64,000 bases of DNA from CAIYZT01 sp031385445 (GCA_031385445.1 JANNBM010000023.1:17458-81457), one strand, 5' to 3'. Counted from the stretch's first letter, positions 53,334-61,980 are shown. Numbers and translations are program-made. Notes: a model not told the origin generated them from the letters alone.

Positions 53334-53933
53334 ATGTCCGAAAAACTGAACGCCCTTGTCGCGCATCTGACCGCCCGCCACGGCGACAAGATCACCGCCT
53401 CCATCGCCTTTGGCGAGGTGACCCTAAGGGTCGGTGCGGGCGATCTGGTGGCGCTGGTGGCCGATCTCAAAGACGATCCGGCCTGCAAATTCAATACCTT
53501 GATCGACATCACCGCGATCGACTATCCCCAAGATCCCGAGCGGTTCGAACTCGTTTACATCTTCTTGTCGATGTACACCAATGCCCGCGTCCGTGTGAAA
53601 ACCCGGGCGGGAGAAGATGCGATGGTGCCGTCGTTGGTGGATGTCTTTCCCGCCGCCAACTGGTGCGAGCGCGAAGTTTACGACATGTTCGGCATCGTCT
53701 TTTCCGGCCACCCGGACCTGCGCCGCATTCTGACCGATTATGGCTTTCGCGGCCACCCCTTGCGCCGCGACTTCCCGACAACCGGCTACACCGAAGTGCG
53801 CTATGACGAGGTGCAAAAGCGCGTGGTCTATGAGCCGGTCAGCCTGACGCAAGAATACCGCCAGTTTGATTTCATGTCGCCGTGGGAGGGTGCGCAATAC
53901 ATCCTTCCGGGTGATGAAAAGAAGGCAGGTTAA
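53334..53933 (+). CDS. nuoC: NADH-quinone oxidoreductase subunit C
   Basis: A 199-residue peripheral-arm subunit of the 30 kDa type: LIDITAIDYPQDPERFELVY, DVFPAANWCEREVYDMFGI and TDYGFRGHPLRRDFP. It is separate from nuoD (fused in E. coli). Starts seven bases after nuoB. Confidence 0.95.
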   Translation: MSEKLNALVAHLTARHGDKITASIAFGEVTLRVGAGDLVALVADLKDDPACKFNTLIDITAIDYPQDPERFELVYIFLSMYTNARVRVKTRAGEDAMVPSLVDVFPAANWCEREVYDMFGIVFSGHPDLRRILTDYGFRGHPLRRDFPTTGYTEVRYDEVQKRVVYEPVSLTQEYRQFDFMSPWEGAQYILPGDEKKAG

Positions 53934-53936
53934 GCG

Positions 53937-54074
53937 ATGGGCGGTTGCACAACCCGATCGTATATCTGTGCCGATCACAAGTCTGGCGCCGCTGCGCTTG
54001 CCAATAAAACCGCGATGCTGACGGAGGCCGACGTGACCGCCAAATTTTCCACTACCGGATCGGAGAGCGCGTAA
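53937..54074 (+). CDS. Small ORF bridging nuoC and nuoD (45 aa)
   Basis: An ATG three bases after the nuoC stop opens a frame that ends in a TAA overlapping the nuoD ATG (TAATG). It encodes 45 residues, with a start MGGCTTRSYICADHKSG and a more helix-prone, polar end (MLTEADVTAKFSTTG). Two cysteines lie near the N-terminus. GGCAGG lies upstream of the ATG. The exact fit suggests a real gene coupling the two subunits, but the first half has weak codon bias. No family recognised. A shorter start is possible at the internal ATG (MLTEAD). Confidence 0.45.
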   Translation: MGGCTTRSYICADHKSGAAALANKTAMLTEADVTAKFSTTGSESA

Positions 54075-55309
54075 TGGCCGGTGAAATCAGCCGCAATGCC
54101 TATGATGACGGGTCGACAGACGCCGAAACGGGCGAGCAGCGCATTCGGAATTTCAACATCAACTTCGGCCCTCAACACCCTGCAGCGCATGGTGTTTTGC
54201 GCCTTGTGCTTGAACTGGACGGCGAGATTGTCGAACGCTGCGATCCCCATATCGGGCTGTTGCACCGCGGCACCGAAAAGCTGATGGAAAGCCGGACCTA
54301 TCTGCAGAACCTGCCCTATTTTGACCGTCTCGACTATGTCGCGCCGATGAATCAGGAACATGCCTGGTGTCTGGCGATTGAAAAGCTGACGGGCACGGTG
54401 GTGCCGCGCCGGGGGCAGCTGCTTCGGGTTCTGTTTTGCGAAATTGGCCGGGTTTTGAACCACCTGATGAACGTCTGCGCGCAGGCTTTGGACGTTGGCG
54501 CGCTGACGCCGATCGTCTGGGGTTTTGAAGAGCGCGAGCGGCTGATGGTGTTTTATGAGCGGGCGAGCGGCGCGCGTCTGCACGCCGCCTATTTCCGTCC
54601 CGGCGGCGTGCATCAGGACATCACGCCCGCGCTGATCAATGACATTGAAATCTGGGCGAATGAGTTTGGCGGCAAGCTGGCCGATTTGCACGGGCTTTTG
54701 ACCGAAAACCGCATCTTCAAACAGCGCAATGTCGATATTGGCGTTGTAAGCGAGGCGGACATCCTGAAATGGGGCTATTCGGGCGTCATGGTGCGCGGGT
54801 CGGGCCTGCCTTGGGACCTGCGGCGCTCGCAACCCTATGAATGCTATGACGAATTCGAGTTCAAAGTTCCGGTTGGCAAGAACGGCGATTGTTTTGACCG
54901 CTATTTGTGCCGGATGGCAGAGATGGAAGAATCGGTCAAGATCATCCTGCAGGCGATCACCAAACTGCGCGCGGAACCCGGCGAGGTCATGGCGCGCGGC
55001 AAGTTGTCGCCGCCCAAACGGGCCGAGATGAAGACCTCGATGGAAGCGTTGATCCACCATTTCAAGCTGTACACCGAAGGTTTCCACGTCCCGGCGGGCG
55101 AGGTTTATGTGGCCGTCGAGGCGCCGAAGGGCGAGTTCGGCGTCTTTCTTGTCGCGGACGGCACCAACAAACCCTACCGCGTAAAGATCAAGGCTCCGGG
55201 CTATATGCACCTGCAATCCATGGATTATATTGCCACCGGCCACCAGTTGGCCGATGTTGCCGCAATCATCGGAACGATGGATATCGTGTTCGGGGAGGTT
55301 GACCGCTGA
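54074..55309 (+). CDS. nuoD: NADH-quinone oxidoreductase subunit D
   Basis: A 411-residue 49 kDa-type subunit that forms part of the quinone site with NuoB. NINFGPQHPAAHGVLRL, GLLHRGTEKLME and FDRLDYVAPMNQEHAWCLA are diagnostic; it ends MDIVFGEVDR. GGAG precedes the start. The stop overlaps nuoE's ATG. Confidence 0.96.
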   Translation: MAGEISRNAYDDGSTDAETGEQRIRNFNINFGPQHPAAHGVLRLVLELDGEIVERCDPHIGLLHRGTEKLMESRTYLQNLPYFDRLDYVAPMNQEHAWCLAIEKLTGTVVPRRGQLLRVLFCEIGRVLNHLMNVCAQALDVGALTPIVWGFEERERLMVFYERASGARLHAAYFRPGGVHQDITPALINDIEIWANEFGGKLADLHGLLTENRIFKQRNVDIGVVSEADILKWGYSGVMVRGSGLPWDLRRSQPYECYDEFEFKVPVGKNGDCFDRYLCRMAEMEESVKIILQAITKLRAEPGEVMARGKLSPPKRAEMKTSMEALIHHFKLYTEGFHVPAGEVYVAVEAPKGEFGVFLVADGTNKPYRVKIKAPGYMHLQSMDYIATGHQLADVAAIIGTMDIVFGEVDR

Positions 55310-56397
55310 TGCTGCGCCGCTTGCACAAAGACCAACCCGCTTCCTTCGCCTTCACTCCGGAAAATTACCTTTGGGCGCAGGGTCAGATTTCCAAATACCC
55401 CGAAGGCCGTCAAGCCAGCGCGATCATTCCGCTGTTGTGGCGCGCGCAGGAACAGACGGGTTGGCTGACCCGGCCCGCTATTGAGCATGTCGCAAGCATG
55501 TTGGGGCTGGCCTATATCCGCGCTTTGGAAGTGGCGACGTTTTACTTTATGTTTCAGCTGCAACCTGTTGGTTCTGTTTCGCATGTTCAGATTTGCGGTA
55601 CGACGTCCTGCATGATTTGCGGCGCAGAAGAGCTGATTGCGGTTTGCAAAGAGCTGATCTCGCCCGCCGCGCATGCGGTGTCGGCGGATGGCAAGTTCAG
55701 CTGGGAAGAGGTCGAATGCCTCGGGGCCTGCGCCAACGCGCCGATGGCCCAGATTGGCAAGGATTATTACGAAGACCTGACGGCGGACAAGCTGCGCGCG
55801 CTGATCGGTCGATTTTCAACCGGTGAGGTCCCGGTGCCCGGCCCGCAGAACGGGCGTTATGCGGCGGAGCCTTTGACGGGCCTGACCACTCTGAAAGACT
55901 TTGAATCGGGCCGGCAACAGTACAATGCCTCGGTTCAGGCGGCGGTCGATTTGCACGACACGGTCAAGCGGATTGACGGCACCGAAGTGCCGCTGACGAC
56001 GCCGTGGCTCGGGCTGGCAAAGCCCAGCGCAAAACCTGCCGCCAAGAGCGCAAAAAAAGCCTCCGTCAAGGCGGCTGAAAAGCCGGACGTCGCCGCTTTA
56101 GGTCCGGCGGGCGGGGTGCAGCCAAAGGGGCTGAAGGCTCCGCGCAAGGGTAAGGCGGATGATCTTCAGATCATCGAAGGCATCGGTCCGGTGTTGGAAA
56201 AGCTGTGCCACGATCTGGGCTTTTTCCACTTTGATCAGATCGCGGCATGGGGCGCGGGCGAGATCGCATGGATGGACCTGAACCTGAAGGGGTTCAAAGG
56301 CCGTGCCAGCCGCGACAAGTGGGTTGCGCAGGCGAAAATGATCCTTGAGCTGGGCATAGACGCGTTCAAGATTCGCGCAAAGACCAACGATTACTAG
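55309..56397 (+). CDS. nuoE: NADH-quinone oxidoreductase subunit E with long C-terminal extension
   Basis: A 362-residue protein. The first ~200 residues are the 24 kDa-type subunit with [2Fe-2S] ligands in CGTTSCMICGAEEL and VECLGACANAP. Then come an Ala/Lys-rich linker (about 230-265) and a helix-hairpin-helix-like domain (DDLQIIEGIGPVLEKLCHDLG to the end). Typical NuoE is about 160-240 residues; the extension is common in Rhodobacterales and its role is unknown. Confidence 0.94.
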   Translation: MLRRLHKDQPASFAFTPENYLWAQGQISKYPEGRQASAIIPLLWRAQEQTGWLTRPAIEHVASMLGLAYIRALEVATFYFMFQLQPVGSVSHVQICGTTSCMICGAEELIAVCKELISPAAHAVSADGKFSWEEVECLGACANAPMAQIGKDYYEDLTADKLRALIGRFSTGEVPVPGPQNGRYAAEPLTGLTTLKDFESGRQQYNASVQAAVDLHDTVKRIDGTEVPLTTPWLGLAKPSAKPAAKSAKKASVKAAEKPDVAALGPAGGVQPKGLKAPRKGKADDLQIIEGIGPVLEKLCHDLGFFHFDQIAAWGAGEIAWMDLNLKGFKGRASRDKWVAQAKMILELGIDAFKIRAKTNDY

Positions 56398-56407
56398 GGG
56401 ATAGGGC

Positions 56408-56650
56408 ATGGATCATTCGCATGAGATGACACCGGTTGACGGCCCTTGGGCAGGCGGCTGGGTGGTCGCTGCGGTGGCCGCTTTGTTTGCGGCATGGGTT
56501 GCGAAAACGATTGGCGCTGTCGGCGCCGCGCCGACAGCGCTCGTGGCTTGCATGACGTTTTTGGTGTTTGGAGCGCTTTTGGGCTCGGGCGGGGTGGAAT
56601 TGCCCGCCCCCTCCGATCACAGCGCGCATGACGCGCATGATCACCCCTGA
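56408..56650 (+). CDS. Small two-helix membrane protein in the nuo operon
   Basis: An 80-residue protein with two hydrophobic segments (WVVAAVAALFAAWVAKTIGAV and LVACMTFLVFGALLGSGG). Both ends are rich in His and Asp (MDHSHEM and DHSAHDAHDHP), which could bind metal. It lies 11 bases after nuoE. The end overlaps the next gene. Similar small proteins recur in the nuo operons of related bacteria; function unknown. Confidence 0.75.
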   Translation: MDHSHEMTPVDGPWAGGWVVAAVAALFAAWVAKTIGAVGAAPTALVACMTFLVFGALLGSGGVELPAPSDHSAHDAHDHP

Positions 56651-56882
56651 AGCCGCGCAGATGAGCGCGCGTCAAAAAGATCCGATGGCAAGCGCCGGGC
56701 AGGCGCGGCTTGCCGCAATTGTGATGGCGGGGACCATGGTGATTTGGCTCGGATTGCAGGCGATTGGCCGCGAAATGGGGTGGCCGCCGCGCTTTGCTTT
56801 GCTGATCGATCTGGCTGCGATTGCGGGGTTCCTTTGGGGCCTCGTCACGACGTATCAAATCTGGCGCAAGCGCCGGGCATAG
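56637..56882 (+). CDS. DUF5337-like small membrane protein
   Basis: An 81-residue protein from ATG 56637, or 73 from ATG 56661 (MSARQKDP). It has two hydrophobic segments (RLAAIVMAGTMVIWLGLQ and LLIDLAAIAGFLWGLVTTY) and a basic end QIWRKRRA. I recognise the pattern as DUF5337, found beside nuo genes in Rhodobacterales (memory, not a search). It sits 12 bases before nuoF, so it is likely co-translated with complex I. Confidence 0.75.
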   Translation: MITPEAAQMSARQKDPMASAGQARLAAIVMAGTMVIWLGLQAIGREMGWPPRFALLIDLAAIAGFLWGLVTTYQIWRKRRA

Positions 56883-56894
56883 GAAGGGCAAGAC

Positions 56895-58190
56895 ATGCTC
56901 AAGGATCAAGACCGCATTTTCACCAACCTTTACGGCATGCATGACCGCACGCTGAAGGGGGCATTGAAGCGCGGGCATTGGGATGGCACAGCGGGGCTGA
57001 TCGCGCTGGGGCGCGACAAGATCGTCGAGATCATGAAGGCCTCTGGCCTGCGCGGTCGCGGCGGTGCGGGCTTTCCGACGGGGCTGAAATGGTCGTTTAT
57101 GCCCAAGGCGTCGGATGGCCGTCCGGCCTATCTGGTGATCAACGCCGACGAAAGCGAACCGGGCACCTGCAAGGACCGCGAGATCATGCGGCACGACCCC
57201 CATACCCTGATCGAAGGCGCGTTGATCGCCGCTTTCGCGATGGGGGCAAACACCTGCTATATCTATATTCGCGGCGAATATATCCGCGAGCGTGAGGCGC
57301 TGCAGGCGGCCATCGACGAATGCTATGACGCGGGACTGGTCGGCAAGAATGCGGCGAAATCGGGGTTCGATTTTGACTGTTATCTGCATCACGGCGCGGG
57401 CGCCTATATCTGCGGCGAAGAAACGGCTTTGCTCGAAAGTCTTGAGGGCAAGAAGGGCATGCCGCGGATGAAGCCGCCGTTTCCGGCGGGTTCGGGTCTG
57501 TACGGGTGTCCAACCACGGTGAACAACGTCGAATCCATCGCCGTTGTGCCGACGATCCTGCGGCGCGGTGCGGACTGGTTTGCGGGCTTTGGGCGGCCCA
57601 ACAATTCGGGGACAAAGCTGTTCGGCATTTCGGGCCATGTGAATAATCCTTGCGTCGTTGAAGAGGCCATGTCGATCACGCTGCGCGAGCTTTTGGACAC
57701 CCATTGCGGCGGGGTTCGGGGCGGGTGGAAGAACATAAAGGCTGTTATCCCCGGCGGATCTTCGGTGCCGATGCTGAACGCGGCGCAATGCGAAGACGCG
57801 ATCATGGATTTCGACTGGCTGCGCGAGCAGCGCTCGGGCCTTGGGACAGCGGCAGTGATCGTGATGGATCAATCCACGGATGTGATCAAAGCGATCTGGC
57901 GGCTGTCGAAGTTTTACAAGCATGAAAGCTGCGGGCAGTGCACGCCGTGCCGTGAAGGCACCGGTTGGATGATGCGCGTGATGGACCGTCTGGTGCGCGG
58001 CGAGGCAGAGGTTGAAGAGATCGACATGCTTTTGTCGGTCACCAAGCAGGTCGAGGGCCACACGATCTGCGCGCTTGGCGATGCGGCGGCCTGGCCCATT
58101 CAGGGCTTGGTGCGGCATTTCCGGGACGAGATCGAAGACCGTATCAAGGCCAGGAAGACCGGCCGTGTTACGGCGATTGCCGCCGAGTAG
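56895..58190 (+). CDS. nuoF: NADH-quinone oxidoreductase subunit F
   Basis: A 431-residue 51 kDa-type subunit that oxidises NADH. FMN/NADH site SGLRGRGGAGFPTGLKW is near 50-66 and the N3 [4Fe-4S] ligands are in ESCGQCTPCREGT and the Cys of HTICALGDAAAWP. Confidence 0.96.
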   Translation: MLKDQDRIFTNLYGMHDRTLKGALKRGHWDGTAGLIALGRDKIVEIMKASGLRGRGGAGFPTGLKWSFMPKASDGRPAYLVINADESEPGTCKDREIMRHDPHTLIEGALIAAFAMGANTCYIYIRGEYIREREALQAAIDECYDAGLVGKNAAKSGFDFDCYLHHGAGAYICGEETALLESLEGKKGMPRMKPPFPAGSGLYGCPTTVNNVESIAVVPTILRRGADWFAGFGRPNNSGTKLFGISGHVNNPCVVEEAMSITLRELLDTHCGGVRGGWKNIKAVIPGGSSVPMLNAAQCEDAIMDFDWLREQRSGLGTAAVIVMDQSTDVIKAIWRLSKFYKHESCGQCTPCREGTGWMMRVMDRLVRGEAEVEEIDMLLSVTKQVEGHTICALGDAAAWPIQGLVRHFRDEIEDRIKARKTGRVTAIAAE

Positions 58191-58205
58191 ACCCGGATTA
58201 ACCCC

Positions 58206-58523
58206 TTGAAAGCAGCCCTTCTCATGTCGATCCTCGGTCTTGCAGCCTGCTCAGCTTCGGTGCCCGCACCGATGCCGCTGGCGGCGTCCGGCCCGTCCGA
58301 AGTGACGGTGGACGGCGCGGCTTATATGGCCGATCTGCAGCCGGTTTCGGGCGGCGCGCAACTGTCTGTTCAAAAGCAGGGCGGCAGCTTTGCCCTTGAT
58401 GAGGGGTTGCTGGCGAAAGGGGCCGCTTTGCGGTTTTGCGTCAACCGGGGGCAGGCTTTGGACCCGGCGGCGCTTGGTGCCTTCGCGGGCGGGCTTTGGG
58501 TATTTGATGGGGGCTGCGTATAA
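58206..58523 (+). CDS. Small lipoprotein in the nuo operon
   Basis: A 105-residue predicted lipoprotein. I use TTG at 58206 because it gives MKAALLMSILGLAAC with a proper lipobox; the ATG at 58224 would leave the signal peptide too short. The remainder has GEGL-type beta features (SVQKQGGSFAL and ALRFCVNRGQAL) and one more cysteine near the end (FDGGCV). Function unknown. Confidence 0.65.
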   Translation: MKAALLMSILGLAACSASVPAPMPLAASGPSEVTVDGAAYMADLQPVSGGAQLSVQKQGGSFALDEGLLAKGAALRFCVNRGQALDPAALGAFAGGLWVFDGGCV

Positions 58524-58645
58524 TGGCCCTGATCCTTGGCTGCATGCTGCCAATGCGGGGCCATAACAACGCCTTGTCATGGCATATCAAACCCTTGCAC
58601 CCCATCTTGTCAGGGCAAACCCCTGAAGGAGGGCAACATGTTTAA
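58523..58645 (+). CDS. Possible 40-residue ORF bridging two genes
   Basis: The ATG overlaps the upstream stop (TAATG) and the frame ends eight bases into the DUF5333-like gene. Its product would start MALILGCMLPMRGHNNALSW. Codon bias is weak and no family is recognised, so it may be a chance frame. Listed because of the tidy overlaps. Confidence 0.25.
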   Translation: MALILGCMLPMRGHNNALSWHIKPLHPILSGQTPEGGQHV

Positions 58646-59045
58646 AATTGCAACTGTGGCGATCATCCTTGGATTCTGGATCCCGGCCACCGCCTCGGCG
58701 CAAGTGGCGCTGAACCTGAATGACCATATCACGGAAAACCTGGTCGCGGCGCAGGTGGGCGATATTCTGCGCAAGACGTGCGGGTCCATCTCTGCCCGCT
58801 ATCTGGTGGTTTACGAGAAAATGAGCGCTTTGGAAGATTACGCGCGCGGCGAGGGTTATACCGAGGATGCGGTGCGGGTCTTTTTGAAAGACAAGACCGA
58901 AAAGGCGCGGATCAAGGCGCTGGCCGCAGAATATCTGACGGCCGCAGGCGCGGTTGAGGGAGACGAGGAAAGTTTCTGCAAGGTTGGACGAGACGAGATT
59001 GCCAAGGAAACCTTGGCAGGCTCGCTCTTGATGTCGTGGAAATGA
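58638..59045 (+). CDS. DUF5333-like secreted protein
   Basis: A 135-residue protein with a signal peptide (FKIATVAIILGFWIPATASA, cut near 21). The mature part is helical with two cysteines (RKTCGSISARYL and ESFCKVGRDEIA) likely to form a disulfide, and GYTEDAVRVFLKDKTEKARI. The pattern is that of DUF5333. GGAGGG stands before its ATG. Periplasmic function unknown; located between nuoF and nuoG. Confidence 0.75.
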   Translation: MFKIATVAIILGFWIPATASAQVALNLNDHITENLVAAQVGDILRKTCGSISARYLVVYEKMSALEDYARGEGYTEDAVRVFLKDKTEKARIKALAAEYLTAAGAVEGDEESFCKVGRDEIAKETLAGSLLMSWK

Positions 59046-59545
59046 TGCAGCCGCCCGGAACCCAGCTTGCGGAACTGAACGTGGGGCGCCTTTTGGCCCC
59101 CACGGATGATCCGCGCGTGGCCGAGTTCATGGGCGCGCTTGACCGGATCAATGGCCTTGGCAAACGTATGCCGGGCTTTGAGTGGATGATGGAAGGTTCG
59201 GGCGAGCCGGGGACCGGCAATACCGGTGCAAAGCTGGAAGGCGATGCGCAATATGTGTCGAACCTGACGGTCTGGCGCGATGTTTCCAGCCTTGAATCCT
59301 TTGTCTGGAACACCCTTCATCGCAGCTTTTACGAGCGCCGGGCAGACTGGTTCGAAGTGCTCGGCAAGATGCATTTCGTGATGTGGTGGGTGCCGGAAGG
59401 CCACCGCCCGACACTTGCCGAGGCGCTTGCCCGGCTTGACCACCTTCAGGCCCATGGGGCTTCGGATCATGCCTTTGGCTGGTCGTACCTTAAAGATGCG
59501 CAGCTGTGGAAATCCCACGGTTGCGCCCAAGTCGCAGCGGAGTAA
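59045..59545 (+). CDS. DUF3291-like protein
   Basis: A 166-residue soluble protein. QLAELNVGRLLAPTDDPRVAEFMGAL, LTVWRDVSSLESFVW and RADWFEVLGKMHFVMWWVPEGH follow DUF3291, which has a ferredoxin-like dimeric alpha-beta barrel fold related to antibiotic monooxygenase-like proteins. The ATG overlaps the upstream stop, and nuoG follows four bases later. Its reaction is unknown. Confidence 0.82.
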   Translation: MQPPGTQLAELNVGRLLAPTDDPRVAEFMGALDRINGLGKRMPGFEWMMEGSGEPGTGNTGAKLEGDAQYVSNLTVWRDVSSLESFVWNTLHRSFYERRADWFEVLGKMHFVMWWVPEGHRPTLAEALARLDHLQAHGASDHAFGWSYLKDAQLWKSHGCAQVAAE

Positions 59546-59549
59546 GCCG

Positions 59550-61571
59550 ATGACCAACCTCAAGAAGATCAGCATCGACGGCATCGAAGTGGAAGTGGAT
59601 GGCGCGATGACCATCATTCAGGCGGCCGAAGTGGCGGGCGTGGAAATTCCGCGGTTTTGCTATCACGAGCGTCTGACCATCGCGGGCAACTGCCGGATGT
59701 GTCTGGTCGAGGTGCAGGGCGGCCCGCCCAAGCCGGCGGCCAGCTGCGCCATGCAGGTGCGCGATCTGCGCCCCGGCCCGAACGGCGAGGCGCCGGTGGT
59801 GAAGACCACGTCGCCGATGGTGAAAAAGGCCCGTGAGGGCGTTATGGAATTTCTGCTGATCAACCACCCGTTGGATTGCCCGATCTGCGATCAGGGCGGC
59901 GAGTGTGATTTGCAGGATCAGGCGATGGCTTACGGCGTCGATTTCAGCCGCTACCGCGAGCCAAAGCGGGCGAGCGAGAATCTGGATTTGGGGCCCTTGG
60001 TGGAAACCAGGATGACGCGCTGTATTTCCTGCACGCGCTGTGTGCGTTTTACGACCGAAGTTGCGGGCATTCATCAGATGGGCCAGACCGGGCGCGGCGA
60101 GGATGCCGAAATCACGTCCTATCTGAACGCCACGCTCGATTCGAACCTGCAGGGCAACATCATTGATCTGTGCCCGGTCGGCGCGCTGACCTCCAAACCC
60201 TATGCCTTTACCGCCCGCCCCTGGGAGCTGACCAAGACCGAAAGCATCGACGTGATGGACGCTTTGGGATCGAACATCCGCATCGACACCAAGGGCCGCG
60301 AAGTGATGCGCATCCTGCCGCGCAACCATGACGGCGTGAATGAGGAATGGATTTCGGACAAGACGCGTTTTGTCTGGGACGGTCTGCGCCGTCAGCGCTT
60401 GGACACGCCTTATATCCGCGAGAACGGCAAGCTGCGCAAAGCGAGCTGGGGCGAGGCTTTGGCCAAGGCCGCCGCCGCGATGAAAGGCAAAAGGATTGCG
60501 GCTTTGGTTGGCGATCTGGCCCCGGTCGAGGCGGTTTTTTCGCTGAAAACTTTGGTGGAAGGCTTGGGCGGGCATATCGAATGCCGCACCGATAACGCGC
60601 ATCTGCCTGCCGGGAACCGCTCGGGTTATATTGGAACGGCGACAATCGAAGATATCGACAGCGCCAAGATGATTCAGCTGATCGGCACCAACCCCCGTCT
60701 GGAATCGCCGGTTCTGAACGCGCGTCTGCGCAAAGCCTGGTCCAAGGGCGCGCAGATCGGTCTGGTCGGCGAGGCGGTTGATCTGACCTTCGATTACGCC
60801 CATGTCGGCACGGACCGGGCGGCGTTGGAAAAGCTGTCGTCGATGGTCATTTCCGATGAAACGAAGGCCAAGCCGACACTGGTGATCGTCGGGCAGGGCG
60901 CCATCAACGAGGCGGACGGGGCGGCGGTTCTGGCCCATGCGATGCAGTTGGCCGAAAATTCGAACTCCAAGCTTTTGATCCTGCACACCGCCGCCTCCCG
61001 CGTGGGTGCGATGGATGTGGGGGCCGTGACCGAGGGTGGCATGAAAGCGGCCACTGAGGGGGCCGAGGTGATCTTTAACCTTGGCGCGGACGAGGTGGAC
61101 ATCGGCGCTGGCCCGTTCGTGATCTATCAGGGCAGCCACGGCGACCGGGGGGCCTCGCGCGCCGATGTTATCCTGCCGGGCGCGGCCTATACCGAAGAAA
61201 ACGGTCTGTTCGTGAACACCGAAGGGCGCCCGCAACTGGCGATGCGCGCCGGGTTTGCACCGGGTGAGGCCAAGGAAAACTGGGCGATCCTGCGAGCGCT
61301 GTCTGCCGAAGCGGGCGCGGTGCTGCCATGGGACAGCCTTGCGGCCCTGCGCCGCGCGCTTGTGGCGGCGCATCCGCATTTGGGCGATGTCGACCGGATT
61401 GCGGTGAACGACTGGCAGCCTTTGGCGATCAAACCGATGGGCAAAGCCAGCTTTCGGGGGGCGTTCAAGGATTTCTACCTGACCAACCCGATCGCGCGGG
61501 CGTCTACGGTGATGGCGGACCTTTCGGCTTTGGCCAAAGCGCGCGGCGCCTCTGCGCTGGCAGCGGAGTAG
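59550..61571 (+). CDS. nuoG: NADH-quinone oxidoreductase subunit G
   Basis: A 673-residue 75 kDa-type subunit. The [2Fe-2S] ligands are in CYHERLTIAGNCRMCLVEV and later cysteines, the His-Cys cluster ligands in NHPLDCPICDQGGECDLQ, and the [4Fe-4S] ligands in RCISCTRCVRF with LCPVGAL. The molybdopterin-like C-terminal domain has no extra N7 cluster. Confidence 0.96.
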   Translation: MTNLKKISIDGIEVEVDGAMTIIQAAEVAGVEIPRFCYHERLTIAGNCRMCLVEVQGGPPKPAASCAMQVRDLRPGPNGEAPVVKTTSPMVKKAREGVMEFLLINHPLDCPICDQGGECDLQDQAMAYGVDFSRYREPKRASENLDLGPLVETRMTRCISCTRCVRFTTEVAGIHQMGQTGRGEDAEITSYLNATLDSNLQGNIIDLCPVGALTSKPYAFTARPWELTKTESIDVMDALGSNIRIDTKGREVMRILPRNHDGVNEEWISDKTRFVWDGLRRQRLDTPYIRENGKLRKASWGEALAKAAAAMKGKRIAALVGDLAPVEAVFSLKTLVEGLGGHIECRTDNAHLPAGNRSGYIGTATIEDIDSAKMIQLIGTNPRLESPVLNARLRKAWSKGAQIGLVGEAVDLTFDYAHVGTDRAALEKLSSMVISDETKAKPTLVIVGQGAINEADGAAVLAHAMQLAENSNSKLLILHTAASRVGAMDVGAVTEGGMKAATEGAEVIFNLGADEVDIGAGPFVIYQGSHGDRGASRADVILPGAAYTEENGLFVNTEGRPQLAMRAGFAPGEAKENWAILRALSAEAGAVLPWDSLAALRRALVAAHPHLGDVDRIAVNDWQPLAIKPMGKASFRGAFKDFYLTNPIARASTVMADLSALAKARGASALAAE

Positions 61572-61575
61572 CCAC

Positions 61576-61980
61576 ATGCGCACGCGCGGCCAGATCATCG
61601 CAAGCCTCGGGGTCGCATCAGCGATCCTGATGGGCTGCGCGGACAAGGCCCCGGTTCAGGACGCTACGTTTGAGCCTGTGTATCTGGGCATCGAAACGCT
61701 GCTTTTAGACGGTGATCTGGTGAGTTTCCGGGTGGAAATGACCGGCGCGCGTGCCAATGAAGACGTGGCGGCCTATGCGCGCTGCGCGGCGGCGCAATAT
61801 GCGCTGATCCGGGGTTTCGGATTTGCGCGGCATGTGCGAACGAATGTCGATAATCAGGGTGGCACTTGGCGCGGGGATGCGGTTTACACCATCTCGGCAT
61901 CGCTGCCCGCCGGATTGAAAACGATTGACGCCGAGGTGACTGTGCGCGACTGCGGCGCGCAGGGCATACCGACGGTGTAA
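61576..61980 (+). CDS. Hypothetical lipoprotein between nuoG and nuoH
   Basis: A 134-residue protein with a lipoprotein signal peptide (RGQIIASLGVASAILMGCAD, lipid Cys near 21) and a beta-rich domain: LLLDGDLVSFRVEMTGARA, YARCAAAQYALIRGFGFAR and the late VRDCGAQG, with two cysteines that could pair. Starts four bases after nuoG and precedes nuoH by 19. No family name known to me. Confidence 0.72.
   Translation: MRTRGQIIASLGVASAILMGCADKAPVQDATFEPVYLGIETLLLDGDLVSFRVEMTGARANEDVAAYARCAAAQYALIRGFGFARHVRTNVDNQGGTWRGDAVYTISASLPAGLKTIDAEVTVRDCGAQGIPTV

Noticed and set aside
56394..58118. 574-codon minus-strand frame antisense to nuoF
   Set aside because: Shadow of nuoF with no recognisable motif.
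59490..61646. 718-codon minus-strand frame antisense to nuoG
   Set aside because: Arg/His/Gln-rich shadow without any domain; nuoG explains the region.
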